Assembly (NCBI GenBank): GCA_035547695.1
Contig: DASZUK010000049.1
Span: 1 to 64,000, forward strand
From: DASZUK01 sp035547695
GTDB lineage: Bacteria > Actinomycetota > Acidimicrobiia > Acidimicrobiales > RAAP-2
Direction: 5' to 3'
Length of the DNA: 64,000 bases
Below the pieces are notes generated by a model. The model ran no database searches and was not told the DNA's origin. It saw only the letters and a list, made by a program, of their open reading frames with translations. This document shows positions 26,213 to 34,707 of the stretch, one piece after another. A program made the position numbers and the translations under genes. Positions within the stretch are counted from its first letter, which is position 1; the number at the start of each line of letters is the position of its first letter.

Positions 26213-27388
26213 ATGCAGGACAACGTCGATGTCGTTCTGAGCGGGGGCACCGTGGTCGACCCCGCCAGCGGCCTGCGGACCGAGGCGGACGTGGCGGTGG
26301 TGGACGGGAAGATCGCCGGGATCGGCCAGGGGCTGGCCGCCGGGGCGGGCACCGAGACCGTCGACTGCCGCGGCGCCCTGGTGGTCCCCGGCCTGATCGA
26401 CGCCCACACCCACATCTTCTACGAGGTGTCCAAGGTGGGCGCCCCGGTCGACGAGGCCCACCTCCGCCGGGGGGTGGTGGCCGCCGTCGACGCCGGCACC
26501 GCCGGTGCGTCCACGTTCGCCGCCTTCAAGCGGCTGGTCGTCCAGCCGTCGCAGACCCGCGTGCTGTCGTTCCTGAACGTGTCGGTGCTGGGCCTCATCG
26601 ACTTCCGGTTCGGTGAGCTGCTCAACCCGCTCACGCTGGTGCCCGAGGACGCCATCGAGACGGCCAAGGCCAACCCGGACATCGTCCGCGGCCTGAAGAT
26701 CCGCATGTCGACCGATGTGGTCGGTGAGGGCCGGAGCCCCGGCATGGAGCTCCTCGACGCCGCCATCGCCACCGGGCAGGAGGCGGGGCTGCCGCTGATG
26801 GTCCACATCGGCGAGACCCCGGTCGCCCTGGACGAGATCCTGGAGCGCCTGCGGCCCGGGGACGTGGTGGCCCACTGCTACACCGGCAAGGAGGAGGGGA
26901 TCCTGGCCGACGACGGGCAGGTCCGCGAGGCCGTCCACGCCGCCCGCCAGCGCGGGGTCCTGTTCGAGTCGGCCCACGGCAAGAGCAACTTCAGCTACGC
27001 CGTCGCCCGTCCGGCCATCGAGCAGGGGTTCTTCCCCGACGTGGTGTGCTCGGACACCAGCTACCGGAATTGGAACGGCCCGGTGTACGACCTGCTGACC
27101 ACCATCTCCAAGCTGGTCGCCCTCGGCATGACGTTCGACGACGTCCTCCACCGCACCACCGTCGCCCCGGCGCAGCGGCTCGGGCTGTGGGACGAGGGCT
27201 TCGGCCGCCTGGAGGTCGGCGGCCCGGCGTACGTGACGGTGCTCAGCCAGCGCGACGAGGTCGAGGAGGTGCCGGACGCCGCCGGCAACACCATGACACT
27301 GCGCCGGTTCGAGCCGAAGGTGACGGTGGCCGCCGGGGCGGTGGTGTCGCCGCTGCCGTGGCGCGGTGCCGTCGCCTCGACCACGTAG
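26213..27388 (+). CDS. Amidohydrolase-family metallohydrolase (dihydroorotase / amidohydrolase-deacetylase-like)
   Basis: A 391-residue binuclear hydrolase. It has H-x-H in LIDAHTHIFYEV, a probable carbamylated Lys in VRGLKIRMST, His in LMVHIGETP, His in VVAHCYTG and Asp in VVCSDTSYRN. The order matches the deacetylase/dihydroorotase-like subgroup, unlike the TrzN-like enzymes elsewhere in the window. GAAGGGAAG precedes this ATG; an alternative ATG at 26192 overlaps the FAH stop and adds seven residues. Ring opening of a cyclic amide or removal of an N-acyl group are both possible. Confidence 0.82.
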   Translation: MQDNVDVVLSGGTVVDPASGLRTEADVAVVDGKIAGIGQGLAAGAGTETVDCRGALVVPGLIDAHTHIFYEVSKVGAPVDEAHLRRGVVAAVDAGTAGASTFAAFKRLVVQPSQTRVLSFLNVSVLGLIDFRFGELLNPLTLVPEDAIETAKANPDIVRGLKIRMSTDVVGEGRSPGMELLDAAIATGQEAGLPLMVHIGETPVALDEILERLRPGDVVAHCYTGKEEGILADDGQVREAVHAARQRGVLFESAHGKSNFSYAVARPAIEQGFFPDVVCSDTSYRNWNGPVYDLLTTISKLVALGMTFDDVLHRTTVAPAQRLGLWDEGFGRLEVGGPAYVTVLSQRDEVEEVPDAAGNTMTLRRFEPKVTVAAGAVVSPLPWRGAVASTT

Positions 27389-27428
27389 GGCTCACGGGGG
27401 GTGCGGCCAGCGTGTCAGGGAGCAGGGC

Positions 27429-27464
27429 AGTGCACGAGGGAGGGATAGTGCACGAGGGAGGGAT
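27429..27464. repeat. 18-bp tandem repeat upstream of the P450 gene
   Basis: AGTGCACGAGGGAGGGAT occurs twice in perfect tandem (27429-27446, 27447-27464) and begins a third time. Each copy carries GGGAGGGA next to GTG, resembling a ribosome binding site with start, but no reading frame continues from them. Confidence 0.85.
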
Positions 27465-27514
27465 AGTGTCCCGTCAGGCGATCGAGCGGAACGAGCGACC
27501 TCGAGGAGGCAGCC

Positions 27515-27649
27515 ATGTCCGATGACCGACCGCAGGTCGATGTGTCCGATGACCGACCGCAGGTCGATGTGTCCGATGAACGACCCCAGGTCGATGTGTC
27601 CGATGAACGACCCCAGGTCGACGTGTCCGATGAACGACCGGTGGTGGAG
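27515..27649. repeat. 27-bp in-frame repeat, five copies, at the P450 N-terminus
   Basis: Five consecutive 27-bp units encode SDDRPQVD or SDERPQVD variants, each beginning ATG or GTG TCC GAT GA. The copies differ by only a few bases, which suggests recent expansion. The last copy merges into the conserved domain. Confidence 0.9.
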
Positions 27650-28846
27650 TTCGACCACCACGATCCGGCGTTCCCGGCGAACGAGCGGTACCGGGAGCTG
27701 CGGCAGACCTGCCCGGTGGCGTGGTCCGAGGAGTACGGCGGCTTCTGGGTGCTGAGCCGGTACGAGGACATCGCCAACGTGGCCCGCAAGGACGCCATCT
27801 TCTCGTCGGCCCGGGACGCCGAGGGGCGGGGCGGCATCGTCATCCCGGCGTGGACCACCGACACGTCCATCCCCATCGAGATGGACCCGCCGGAGCAGAT
27901 GACCTACCGGAAGATGCTGAACCTGCTCTTCTCGCCGGCGGCCGTCGAGAAGATGGTGCCGATGATCGACGACATCGTGACCCGGACGATCGACGCCTTC
28001 ATCGAGCAGGGCAGATGCGACCTGATCGAGGAGCTGACCGGCCCGGTGCCGGCCCTGGTCACCGTCAACCTGCTGGGCCTGCCCGAGCGCGACGCCAAGC
28101 GCCTGCAGGGCGCCGTCCACGACGTGTTCAGCGCGGCGGTCGGCACCGATCGGGCCAACCGGGGGGCCCAGGAGATGGTGTGGGTCGGGGAGCGGCTGCT
28201 CGAGGAGATCCGGGACCGCCGGCAGCACCCCCGGGACGACATCCTCAGCTTCTTCTGCCAGCAGGAGGTGGACGGCGAGCCGCTGTCCGACGACGTCATC
28301 AAGTCCATGGCCAAGCTGATCGTCGGCGGCGGGATGGACACGACCACCTCGCTCACCGGCCAGACCCTGGTCTACATGGACGCCCACCCGGACGTCCGCC
28401 GGGCCCTCATCGAGGACCCCGACCTCCTCGGGCCGGCCACCGATGAGTTCCTGCGGGTGTTCGCGCCGTCGCAGAGCATGGCCCGGACGGTGACCCAGCC
28501 GGTCGAGATGGGCGGCTGCCGGTTCGCCCCCGGTGAGCGCGTGCTGGTGCCGTGGGTCGCGGCCAACTTCGACGAGAACGTCTTCGACCGGCCGGACGAG
28601 GTCGTCCTGGACCGGCCGAAGAACCGGCACCTGTCCTTCGGCCTCGGGTTCCACCGGTGCGTCGGCGCCCACCTGGCCAAGGCCATGTTCCAGAGCATGA
28701 TCCGCCAGGTGCTGGCCCGGATGCCGGACTACCGCGTGCGGACCGACCAGATCGTCACCTACGCCGACCACGGCAACCAGACCGGCCTCGACGCCGTGCC
28801 CGCCGTGTTCACCCCGGGGCCGCGCCTGGCAGCCGCCGCCGCCTGA
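27515..28846 (+). CDS. Cytochrome P450
   Basis: A soluble bacterial-type monooxygenase, 443 residues. The haem-binding loop is SFGLGFHRCVGAHLAK with axial C382. The I-helix reads GGGMDTTTS (oxygen-activation Thr), and the ExxR helix is EFLR. Residues 1-45 are five 9-residue repeats (M/VSDxRPQVD) not found in P450s; the conserved sequence begins at VEFDHHDPAFPANERYRELR. ATG follows GAGGAGG at six bases. Each later repeat also starts with GTG, offering alternative starts. It may share the cupin operon transcript. Electron partners are not encoded nearby. Confidence 0.92.
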   Translation: MSDDRPQVDVSDDRPQVDVSDERPQVDVSDERPQVDVSDERPVVEFDHHDPAFPANERYRELRQTCPVAWSEEYGGFWVLSRYEDIANVARKDAIFSSARDAEGRGGIVIPAWTTDTSIPIEMDPPEQMTYRKMLNLLFSPAAVEKMVPMIDDIVTRTIDAFIEQGRCDLIEELTGPVPALVTVNLLGLPERDAKRLQGAVHDVFSAAVGTDRANRGAQEMVWVGERLLEEIRDRRQHPRDDILSFFCQQEVDGEPLSDDVIKSMAKLIVGGGMDTTTSLTGQTLVYMDAHPDVRRALIEDPDLLGPATDEFLRVFAPSQSMARTVTQPVEMGGCRFAPGERVLVPWVAANFDENVFDRPDEVVLDRPKNRHLSFGLGFHRCVGAHLAKAMFQSMIRQVLARMPDYRVRTDQIVTYADHGNQTGLDAVPAVFTPGPRLAAAAA

Positions 28847-28852
28847 GCCCGC

Positions 28853-29614
28853 GTGGTCGATGGGCTCCACTACGCCGTCGCCGCCGGCGCCGGCGTCCTC
28901 GCCGGCGGCGTCAACGCGATCGCCGGCGGGGGGACCCTGATCTCGTTCCCGGCGCTCCAGGCCATCGGCCTGTCGTCGATCGATGCCAACGTCACCAACC
29001 TGGTGGCCCTCACGCCGGGCTACCTGGCCGGCAGCTACGCCCAGCGGGCCGACCTGGAGGGCCAGGGACCGACCGTCCGCCGCCTGAGCCTGGTGGCCGG
29101 CGCCGGCGCCCTCGGCGGGTCCATCCTGCTGGTGGAAGTGGCGGCCAGCGCGTTCAAGGCGGTGGTGCCGTTCCTCATCCTGCTGTCCTGTGCGGCCCTG
29201 CTCCTGCAGGGACGGCTCCGGGCCCTCCTCGAAGCCCGGAGGGCCGCCCGGACCGGGCCGGCGCGGGAACGGTCCCTCGAGTACGTCGTCCTGTTCCTCA
29301 GCAGCGTGTACGGCGGGTTCTTCGGTGCCGGCCTCGGCATCATGCTGCTGGCCGTCCTCGGCCTGTTCTCGGACGACGCCTGGGCGCGGCTGAACGCCCG
29401 CAAGCAGATCCTCTCCCTCATCATCAGCGCCGTCGCCAGCGCCTTCCTGGCGTTCTCCGGCCACGTCGTCTGGACCCTGGCCGGCGTCGTGGCGGTGGCC
29501 AGCATCGTCGGCGGGTTCGCCGGTGGCCGGGTTGTCCGGGTGGTCAACCCCGCCGTGCTGCGGTTCTTCGTCGTCTGCTTCGGGGTCGCCGTCGCCATCC
29601 ACTACTGGGTCTGA
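28853..29614 (+). CDS. TauE/SafE-family membrane exporter
   Basis: The 253-residue polytopic protein belongs to the sulfite/organosulfonate exporter family. It starts with the family repeat ALSAGVLAGGVNAIAGGG-like segment (here AGVLAGGVNAIAGGGTLIS) and has a second copy YGGFFGAGLGIMLLAVLG near residue 155, as expected of the duplicated fold. Seven to eight hydrophobic segments are visible. The GTG start is six bases after the P450 stop. It might export a small anion produced by the operon. Substrate is not predictable, and many members are unrelated to sulfur. Confidence 0.82.
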   Translation: MVDGLHYAVAAGAGVLAGGVNAIAGGGTLISFPALQAIGLSSIDANVTNLVALTPGYLAGSYAQRADLEGQGPTVRRLSLVAGAGALGGSILLVEVAASAFKAVVPFLILLSCAALLLQGRLRALLEARRAARTGPARERSLEYVVLFLSSVYGGFFGAGLGIMLLAVLGLFSDDAWARLNARKQILSLIISAVASAFLAFSGHVVWTLAGVVAVASIVGGFAGGRVVRVVNPAVLRFFVVCFGVAVAIHYWV

Positions 29615-29650
29615 TCCCCCGGATGGGGCCCCAACCCCATCCTCCTCCGA

Positions 29651-29674
29651 GGCGTGGGGCCCCTGCCCCACGCC
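29651..29674. terminator. Strong 10-bp hairpin between convergent genes
   Basis: GGCGTGGGGC (29651-29660) and GCCCCACGCC (29665-29674) form a perfect stem with a CCCT loop. A second version with one G-U pair lies at 29780-29803. They fit a bidirectional terminator between the exporter and the minus-strand dehydrogenase, but T-tracts are absent. Confidence 0.55.
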
Positions 29675-29855
29675 GGCCGTGGGTCTGATGGCCCGTCCGG
29701 GCCCCTGCCCCACGCCGGCCGTGGGTTTGATCCCCCGGATGGGGCCCCACTGAAGGCCCCCGATGGCATCCTCCTCCGAGGCGTGGGGCCCCTGCCCCAT
29801 GCCGGCCGTGGGTTTGATCGCCCGCCCGGGGCCCTTGCCCCACGCCGGCCGTGGG
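29651..29855. repeat. Four-copy hairpin repeat in the exporter/dehydrogenase intergenic region
   Basis: CCCACG-CCGGC-CGTGGG occurs at 29667-29683, 29709-29725, 29796-29812 (one change) and 29839-29855, each in a block reading GCCCCTGCCCCACGCCGGCC followed by GTGGG and usually TTTGAT. A longer block beginning CATCCTCCTCCGAGG is present twice. The 273-bp intergenic region is almost wholly made of these units and holds no gene. Confidence 0.85.
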
Positions 29856-29887
29856 CCTCATTCCCCGCCCGGGGGCCGAACCCCAGG

Positions 29888-30979
29888 TCAGTCGAAGGTG
29901 AGGACGGGCTTGACCACGGAGCCGTCGAGGGAGGCGTCGATGGCCCGGTTGATGTCGTCGAACGGGAAGTACCGGATGAGCCGGTCGGCGGGGAAGTGGC
30001 CGGACCGGTAGAGGCCGACGAGCTCGGGGAGGAAGACGTCGGGGACGCTGTTGCCGGCGATGATGCCGGTGACGGTCCGACCGTTCAGCACGGTGCGCCA
30101 ATCGAGCACCATCTCCTGGCTGGGGCCGGCGCCGACGACGGCGCAGGTGCCCCGGTTGTGCAGCGCGCCGACCACCTGGGCGACGACCGCGGCGAGGCCG
30201 GTGGTGTCGATGGCCAGGTCGAGGCCGTCGGGCAGCAGGTCGCCGAGGGCGGCGGCCAGGTCGGCGGTGGTGGCGTCGACGGTGTGGGTGGCCCCGAGCT
30301 CCCGGGCCAGGTCGAGGCGGCTGGCCACGGTGTCGACGGCCACTACCGGTTCGCAGCCGGCCACGGCGGCGGCGGCGATGGCGGCGAGCCCGACGGCGCC
30401 GCTGCCGCAGACGGCGACGGACGAGCCGATGGCCGGCCGCAGGGCGTTGGCCACCGCCCCGGCCCCGGTCTGGAAGCCGCACCCGAACGGCCCGAGGGGG
30501 CGCAGGTCGGTGGACGGGTCCACCCGGACGACGCTGCGCTCGCTGACCAGGGCGTGGGTGGCGAAGCAGGACTGGCCGAGGAAGTGGGCGGCCACCGGCT
30601 CCCCGCCGGCCGACACGGCGCTGGTCCCGTCGGGGCGGCGGCCGGTGAAGTTGAGCTCGTTGAACACCTGGCAGTAGGCCACCTGGCCGGTCCGGCAGTG
30701 CCGGCAGGTGCCGCAGGAGGCGAACGTCATGAGGACCTTGTCGCCCGGCTGCACCTTGGTGACGGCGGACCCGACCGCGGCCACCACCCCGGCGCCCTCG
30801 TGGCCGAGGATGGCCGGGGCCGGCATCTCGGCGAGGGCGTGGGTGTCGGTCCGGCACACCCCGACGCTGACCAGTCGGACCAGCACCTCGGTCGGCCGGG
30901 GATCGTCGATCTGGACCTCTTCGATGACCAACGGCGCGCCGGCCTGGCGGAGCACGGCGGCCCGTGCGGTGGTGGTCAT
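29888..30979 (-). CDS. Zinc-dependent alcohol dehydrogenase (aryl-alcohol / class III-like)
   Basis: The 363-residue MDR enzyme oxidises alcohols or reduces aldehydes with NAD(P). It has a complete catalytic-zinc set: Cys in VGVCRTDTH, His-Glu in ILGHEGAG and Cys in FGCGFQTGAG. The structural-zinc cluster is SCGTCRHCRTGQVAYC. The nucleotide-binding segment is AVCGSGAVGLAAIAAA. This separates it from the two quinone-oxidoreductase-like copies in the window. The ATG has no clear ribosome binding site. It is divergent from the ALDH gene with 119 bases between, which suggests an alcohol-aldehyde-acid sequence under a shared control region. Confidence 0.9.
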   Translation of the reverse strand: MTTTARAAVLRQAGAPLVIEEVQIDDPRPTEVLVRLVSVGVCRTDTHALAEMPAPAILGHEGAGVVAAVGSAVTKVQPGDKVLMTFASCGTCRHCRTGQVAYCQVFNELNFTGRRPDGTSAVSAGGEPVAAHFLGQSCFATHALVSERSVVRVDPSTDLRPLGPFGCGFQTGAGAVANALRPAIGSSVAVCGSGAVGLAAIAAAAVAGCEPVVAVDTVASRLDLARELGATHTVDATTADLAAALGDLLPDGLDLAIDTTGLAAVVAQVVGALHNRGTCAVVGAGPSQEMVLDWRTVLNGRTVTGIIAGNSVPDVFLPELVGLYRSGHFPADRLIRYFPFDDINRAIDASLDGSVVKPVLTFD

Positions 30980-31062
30980 CGGCCGCTGGTAGACCGGTGG
31001 CCGGCCCGCGTGGCCCGCAGGGCGCACGCGGCTACCCCCTTAGCACAATACATGACAGCATC

Positions 31063-31092
31063 TTGACATGCGGGACGGTGGAGGTCAACAAT
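31063..31092 (+). promoter_or_regulatory. Promoter of the ALDH operon, probably leaderless
   Basis: TTGACA (31063-31068) is a perfect -35; AACAAT (31087-31092) is 18 bases on, and ATG follows six bases later. The only GGAGG is 16 bases from the ATG, too far for normal initiation. The flanking 31041-31062 stretch is AT-rich for this genome and may also serve the divergent dehydrogenase gene. Confidence 0.5.
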
Positions 31093-31098
31093 CGGGCC

Positions 31099-32577
31099 AT
31101 GAGCGTCGACCTCGCCGTGCCCTACGACCGCCTGTACGTCGCCGGGGAGTGGCGTCGGCCCCGTGCGGGCGGCACGTTCCCCGACCTCGACCCGGCCACC
31201 AAGGAGCCGATCTCGACAGTGGGCCGGGCGGAGGCGGCCGACGTCGACGACGCGGTGGCGGCGGCCCGGGCCGCCTTCCCGTCGTGGTCGAAGCGGTCAC
31301 CGACCGAGCGCGGCGACATCCTGCGGCGGTGGGCGGCCCTCATCAAGGAGCACGCCGAGGAGCTGGCGGAGATCGAGGCACGGGACGTCGGCAAGCCCAT
31401 CTCGGCGGCCCGGGTCAACATCATGGTCGGGATCGGCAACCTCTCCTACGGCGCCGGCCTGGCCGACAAGGTGATCGGGGCCACCCTGCCGTCCCGGTCC
31501 CCCGACCACACCGGCCTGACCTGGCGTGAGCCCTGGGGGGTCTGCGCGTCCGTGCTGGCCTGGAACGTCCCGGCCATCATGTTCTGCTCGGCCGTCGGCC
31601 CCACGGTGGCCGTCGGCAACACCATCGTGGTCAAGCCGTCGGAGATGGCCCCGATGGTGACGATGGCACTGGTCGGGCTGGCCGAGGAGGCCGGGGTGCC
31701 CCCCGGTGTGGTCAACGTGGTGCCGGGCCTCGGCAGCGAGGCCGGGGTGGCGCTGACGTCCCATCCGGGGATCAACCATCTGTCGTTCGTCGGGTCCGCC
31801 CCCACCGGCCGGGCGGTGATGAAGGCGGCGGCCGACAACCTGGTCCCGGTCCGCCTGGAGCTCGGCGGCAAGTCCCCGAACGTGGTCTTCGCCGACGCCG
31901 ACCTCGACCGGGCCATCCCGATCATCGTGGACTCCATCACCGAGAACGCCGGCCAGAACTGCTACGCCGGCTCGCGCCTGCTGGTGGAGCGATCGATCTA
32001 CGACGAGGTGGTGGAGCGGGTGGGCGAGCACATGGGGCGCCTCCGGCTGGGGTCGTGGGACCAGGACCTGGACATGGGGCCGCTCATCAACGAGGCCCAG
32101 TACCGGCGGGTGCTCGGGTTCGTGGAGGGGGCCGTCGCCGAGGGGGCCCGGGTGGTCACCGGCGGCGGCCCGGCGGACGGCGACGGGCTCGGCCGGGGGT
32201 GGTTCGCCAAGCCGACCCTGTTCGACAAGGTGGACGGGTCCATGCAGGTGGCCCGTGAGGAGGTGTTCGGCCCGGTGCTGGCCGCGCAGCCGTTCTCCGG
32301 GGTGGCCGAGGCCCTGGACCTGGTCGACGCCGTCCCGTACGGCCTGCTGGTGAGCGTCTGGACCAACGACCTGTCGCGGGCCCTCCACGTGGCCCGGGAG
32401 GTCCGGTCCGGCCAGGTGTCCGTCAACGAGTTCGCCAACTCGTGCATCCTGGGACTGCCGTTCAACGTGGCCAAGCAGAGCGGCTTCAGCCACGGCGCCG
32501 GCTACGACGCCGTGGTCGAGCTGACCCAGGAGAAGGCGGTGACCATCCAGATGACCCTGCCGGAGGCCACACGATGA
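31099..32577 (+). CDS. NAD(P)-dependent aldehyde dehydrogenase
   Basis: A 492-residue ALDH oxidising an aldehyde to the acid. The catalytic C288 is in AGQNCYAGSRL and the general-base Glu in VRLELGGKSPN. The substrate/cofactor region VLAWNVPAIMFCSAVGP replaces the usual PWNFP form. The motif EEVFGPVL is intact. It begins a run with an HpaI aldolase, a Dabb protein and a HAD hydrolase, and faces an alcohol dehydrogenase. The likely role is clearing aldehydes formed by the aldolase or by the dehydrogenase; the specific aldehyde is unknown. Confidence 0.93.
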   Translation: MSVDLAVPYDRLYVAGEWRRPRAGGTFPDLDPATKEPISTVGRAEAADVDDAVAAARAAFPSWSKRSPTERGDILRRWAALIKEHAEELAEIEARDVGKPISAARVNIMVGIGNLSYGAGLADKVIGATLPSRSPDHTGLTWREPWGVCASVLAWNVPAIMFCSAVGPTVAVGNTIVVKPSEMAPMVTMALVGLAEEAGVPPGVVNVVPGLGSEAGVALTSHPGINHLSFVGSAPTGRAVMKAAADNLVPVRLELGGKSPNVVFADADLDRAIPIIVDSITENAGQNCYAGSRLLVERSIYDEVVERVGEHMGRLRLGSWDQDLDMGPLINEAQYRRVLGFVEGAVAEGARVVTGGGPADGDGLGRGWFAKPTLFDKVDGSMQVAREEVFGPVLAAQPFSGVAEALDLVDAVPYGLLVSVWTNDLSRALHVAREVRSGQVSVNEFANSCILGLPFNVAKQSGFSHGAGYDAVVELTQEKAVTIQMTLPEATR

Positions 32578-32593
32578 CCGCGGGCGGGCCTCG

Positions 32594-33427
32594 ATGACCG
32601 ACGACGGGGCCGCCGGGCCGTCCTCCCCGGCGGCCTTCGCCGACCGGGTGCGGGCCGGCGAACCGGTGGTGGGCACGTTCCTCAAGCTGGCCGGGCTGGA
32701 GGCCACCGACCTGGTCGCCGGGGCGGGGTTCGACTTCGCGGTCGTCGACGTCGAGCACAGCCAACTGGACCCGGCCGAGGTGCAGCGGCTGGTCCGCCAC
32801 GCCGCCGCCGTCGGCCTGCCGCCGGTGGTCCGCATCCCGGCCGTCGACGCCGGGCTGGTGAACCGGCTGCTGGAAGCCGGGGCGGCCGGCGTGCAGGTGT
32901 CGTCGGTCCGGACCGTCGCCCAGGCCGAGGCGCTGCGGGCGGCCATGCGGTACGCCCCGGAGGGCATCAGGAGCGTCAGCGCCGCCCAGCCGGCCGCCGG
33001 CTACGGGGCGCGCCCGCTGGCCGACTACCTGGCGGACGTCCGCCGGAGCCCGCCGCTCGTCGTGGGGCAGATCGAGACGGCCACCACCGACGACCCGCTG
33101 GACGAGATCGTCGCGGTGCTGGACGTGGCGTTCATCGGCACCACCGACCTGTCGGTGGACCTGGGGGTGCCCGGCCGGATGGACCACCCGGCGGTGCGGG
33201 AGCGGATCGGCCAGGTGGCCGCCGCCGCCGTCCGCCATCGGGTGGCCCTCGGCGGCTGGGCCCCGGGGACCGCGGCGGCGGAGGCGCTGCGGGAGGGCGG
33301 GGCCAGCTACCTGGTGGTCGGCTCGGACCTGCAGGCGCTGCAGCAGGGACTGACCGCCATGGCGGCCCGCCCGTCGGCGGCGGCGGCACCCGGGACGCCG
33401 GCACCGGCAGGGGGAGGGGCGGCGTGA
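32594..33427 (+). CDS. HpcH/HpaI aldolase-family protein
   Basis: Class II 2-keto-acid aldolases of this family split 4-hydroxy-2-oxo acids to pyruvate plus an aldehyde. The 277-residue product shows FAVVDVEHSQLD near residue 47, VVRIPAVD, the metal-binding Glu in GQIETATT and Asp in DVAFIGTTDLSVDLG. The order is standard. The last 25 residues are Ala/Pro-rich. It sits between the ALDH and the Dabb gene (4-base overlap), so cleavage followed by aldehyde oxidation is a natural reading. Confidence 0.88.
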   Translation: MTDDGAAGPSSPAAFADRVRAGEPVVGTFLKLAGLEATDLVAGAGFDFAVVDVEHSQLDPAEVQRLVRHAAAVGLPPVVRIPAVDAGLVNRLLEAGAAGVQVSSVRTVAQAEALRAAMRYAPEGIRSVSAAQPAAGYGARPLADYLADVRRSPPLVVGQIETATTDDPLDEIVAVLDVAFIGTTDLSVDLGVPGRMDHPAVRERIGQVAAAAVRHRVALGGWAPGTAAAEALREGGASYLVVGSDLQALQQGLTAMAARPSAAAAPGTPAPAGGGAA

Positions 33428-33735
33428 TCCGCCACGTGGTGGCCTTCCGGTTCCGGCCGGAGGTGGCCGAAGACGACCGCCAGGCCATGATCGACGAGCT
33501 GAACACGTTCCCGTCCTTCTACCCGGCCATGCAGCGGTGGGCGCTGGGGCGGAACGTGTCGCGGCGCGACGACACGTTCACCCACGCGTTCAGCGTCGAG
33601 TTCGCCACCGAGGCCGACCTGGTGGCCTACCTGGACAGCGACCGGCACGAGGCGTTCGTGCGGGAGCGGTTCCGCCCACGGGTGGAGGCCCGGGCGATCG
33701 TCAGCTTCGAGGAACCGGGGGACGGGGGGTCCTAG
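33424..33735 (+). CDS. Dabb (stress-responsive alpha-beta barrel) domain protein
   Basis: A 103-residue dimeric ferredoxin-like-fold protein. It begins MIRHVVAFRFRPEV, the first strand typical of Dabb proteins, and continues with FTHAFSVEFATEADLVAYL and HEAFVRERFRP. Members range from plant stress proteins to small cyclases and decarboxylases acting on aromatic or polyketide compounds. No catalytic residue can be picked. Its GTG overlaps the aldolase stop by four bases, so it belongs to that pathway. Confidence 0.82.
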   Translation: MIRHVVAFRFRPEVAEDDRQAMIDELNTFPSFYPAMQRWALGRNVSRRDDTFTHAFSVEFATEADLVAYLDSDRHEAFVRERFRPRVEARAIVSFEEPGDGGS

Positions 33736-33753
33736 CGAGCTAGGTTGACGTCC

Positions 33754-34452
33754 ATGGGACCGGGATTGCCTCGCCCGCCGGTCCGGGGCGTCATCTTCGA
33801 CATGGACGGCCTGCTCGTCGACACCCTGCCGATCTGGCGGGAGATCGGCAACGGCCTGTTCGCCGCCCACGACGTCGACATCTCCCCGGTCACCGAGGCC
33901 GGGGTGGTCATGGGGATGAGCGTCGGCCAGGCCATGGTGCTGCTGAGGGGCTACGCCGGCTGGACGGCCGACCAGCACGCCGACCTGGAGCACCGGGTGG
34001 TGGCCGACGTGGTCGCCGCCATCCTCGACGGTGCCGAGCTGAAGCCGGGGGCGGCGGCGGCCCTGGACTTCTGCGAGGCCAGGGGGCTGGCGATGGCCCT
34101 GGCGTCGGGGTCCAGCCGGCCCATCCTGGAGGCGGTGGTGAAGCGGTTCGGGTTCGCCGGACGGTTCGCCGCCGTCTGCTCGGCGGCCGACGACACCCTC
34201 GGCAAGCCGCACCCGGCGGTGTTCCTGCGGGCGGCCGACGAGATGGAGGTGCCGGCCGACGCCTGCCTGGTCCTGGAGGACGCGGTGAACGGCTGCATCG
34301 CGGCCAAGGCGGCCAGCATGCGGGTGATCGCGGTCCCCGACGGCCCAGCGGTGGGCGACCCCCGGTTCGCCATCGCCGACCTGGTGCTGGGCTCCCTGGA
34401 GCAACTGCCGTCGGCGCCGGCGCTGGCCGTCATGGGCCTGGCCGGCCGATAG
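33754..34452 (+). CDS. HAD-superfamily hydrolase, beta-phosphoglucomutase-like
   Basis: The 232-residue protein has motif I FDMDGLLVDT near residue 15, motif II Ser in LASGSSRP, motif III Lys in LGKPHPAVF and motif IV LVLEDAVNG. The cap inserted after motif I is the subclass I type seen in beta-phosphoglucomutase, YqaB and phosphoglycolate phosphatases. It probably dephosphorylates a small sugar phosphate or damaged metabolite. An upstream in-frame TTG would add three residues. A hairpin after the stop closes the operon. Confidence 0.85.
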   Translation: MGPGLPRPPVRGVIFDMDGLLVDTLPIWREIGNGLFAAHDVDISPVTEAGVVMGMSVGQAMVLLRGYAGWTADQHADLEHRVVADVVAAILDGAELKPGAAAALDFCEARGLAMALASGSSRPILEAVVKRFGFAGRFAAVCSAADDTLGKPHPAVFLRAADEMEVPADACLVLEDAVNGCIAAKAASMRVIAVPDGPAVGDPRFAIADLVLGSLEQLPSAPALAVMGLAGR

Positions 34453-34474
34453 CACGTCCGGCACGGCCTCGGCC

Positions 34475-34492
34475 CGTCGCCTGCCGGCGACG
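34475..34492 (+). terminator. Terminator-like hairpin after the HAD gene
   Basis: CGTCGCC and GGCGACG form a 7-bp stem around a TGCC loop, 23 bases after the stop. No long T-run follows, only GGTTTCG. Confidence 0.45.
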
Positions 34493-34597
34493 ACACGGTT
34501 TCGTCATCAGTCGGTAGCGTCCGCGACATGTACCGTCCCGTTGAATGGGCCTCGCGCGGGCTGGTGTTCCGCTTTCGAGGATGACATCCCGCAATAG

Positions 34598-34627
34598 TTG
34601 ACAGGACGGGGGACGGCGGGTTACGCT
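34598..34627 (+). promoter_or_regulatory. Promoter of the BMP transporter operon
   Basis: A consensus TTGACA (34598-34603) is 18 bases from TACGCT (34622-34627). The leader would be about 73 bases and ends with the strong ribosome binding site GGGGGAGG. CCCGCAATAG just upstream resembles the TATCGCATAGG before the TTGACA at 20647. The rest of the 255-bp intergenic region shows no gene. Confidence 0.6.
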
Positions 34628-34707
34628 CTGCGGCACTTTGGTATGGCCATTCGCCATTCGGGGGCGGATACCTCGCCGGCAGTACAACGTTCCAAGGGGG
34701 AGGCGGA

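Noticed and set aside
27515..27649. 27-bp repeats considered as CRISPR or operator array
   Set aside because: They are directly abutting, in frame and translated at the P450 N-terminus, so they are coding repeats.
29651..29855. Regular repeats suggesting a CRISPR array
   Set aside because: Units are irregularly spaced, hairpin-forming and share flanking sequence; there are no unique spacers and no cas genes.
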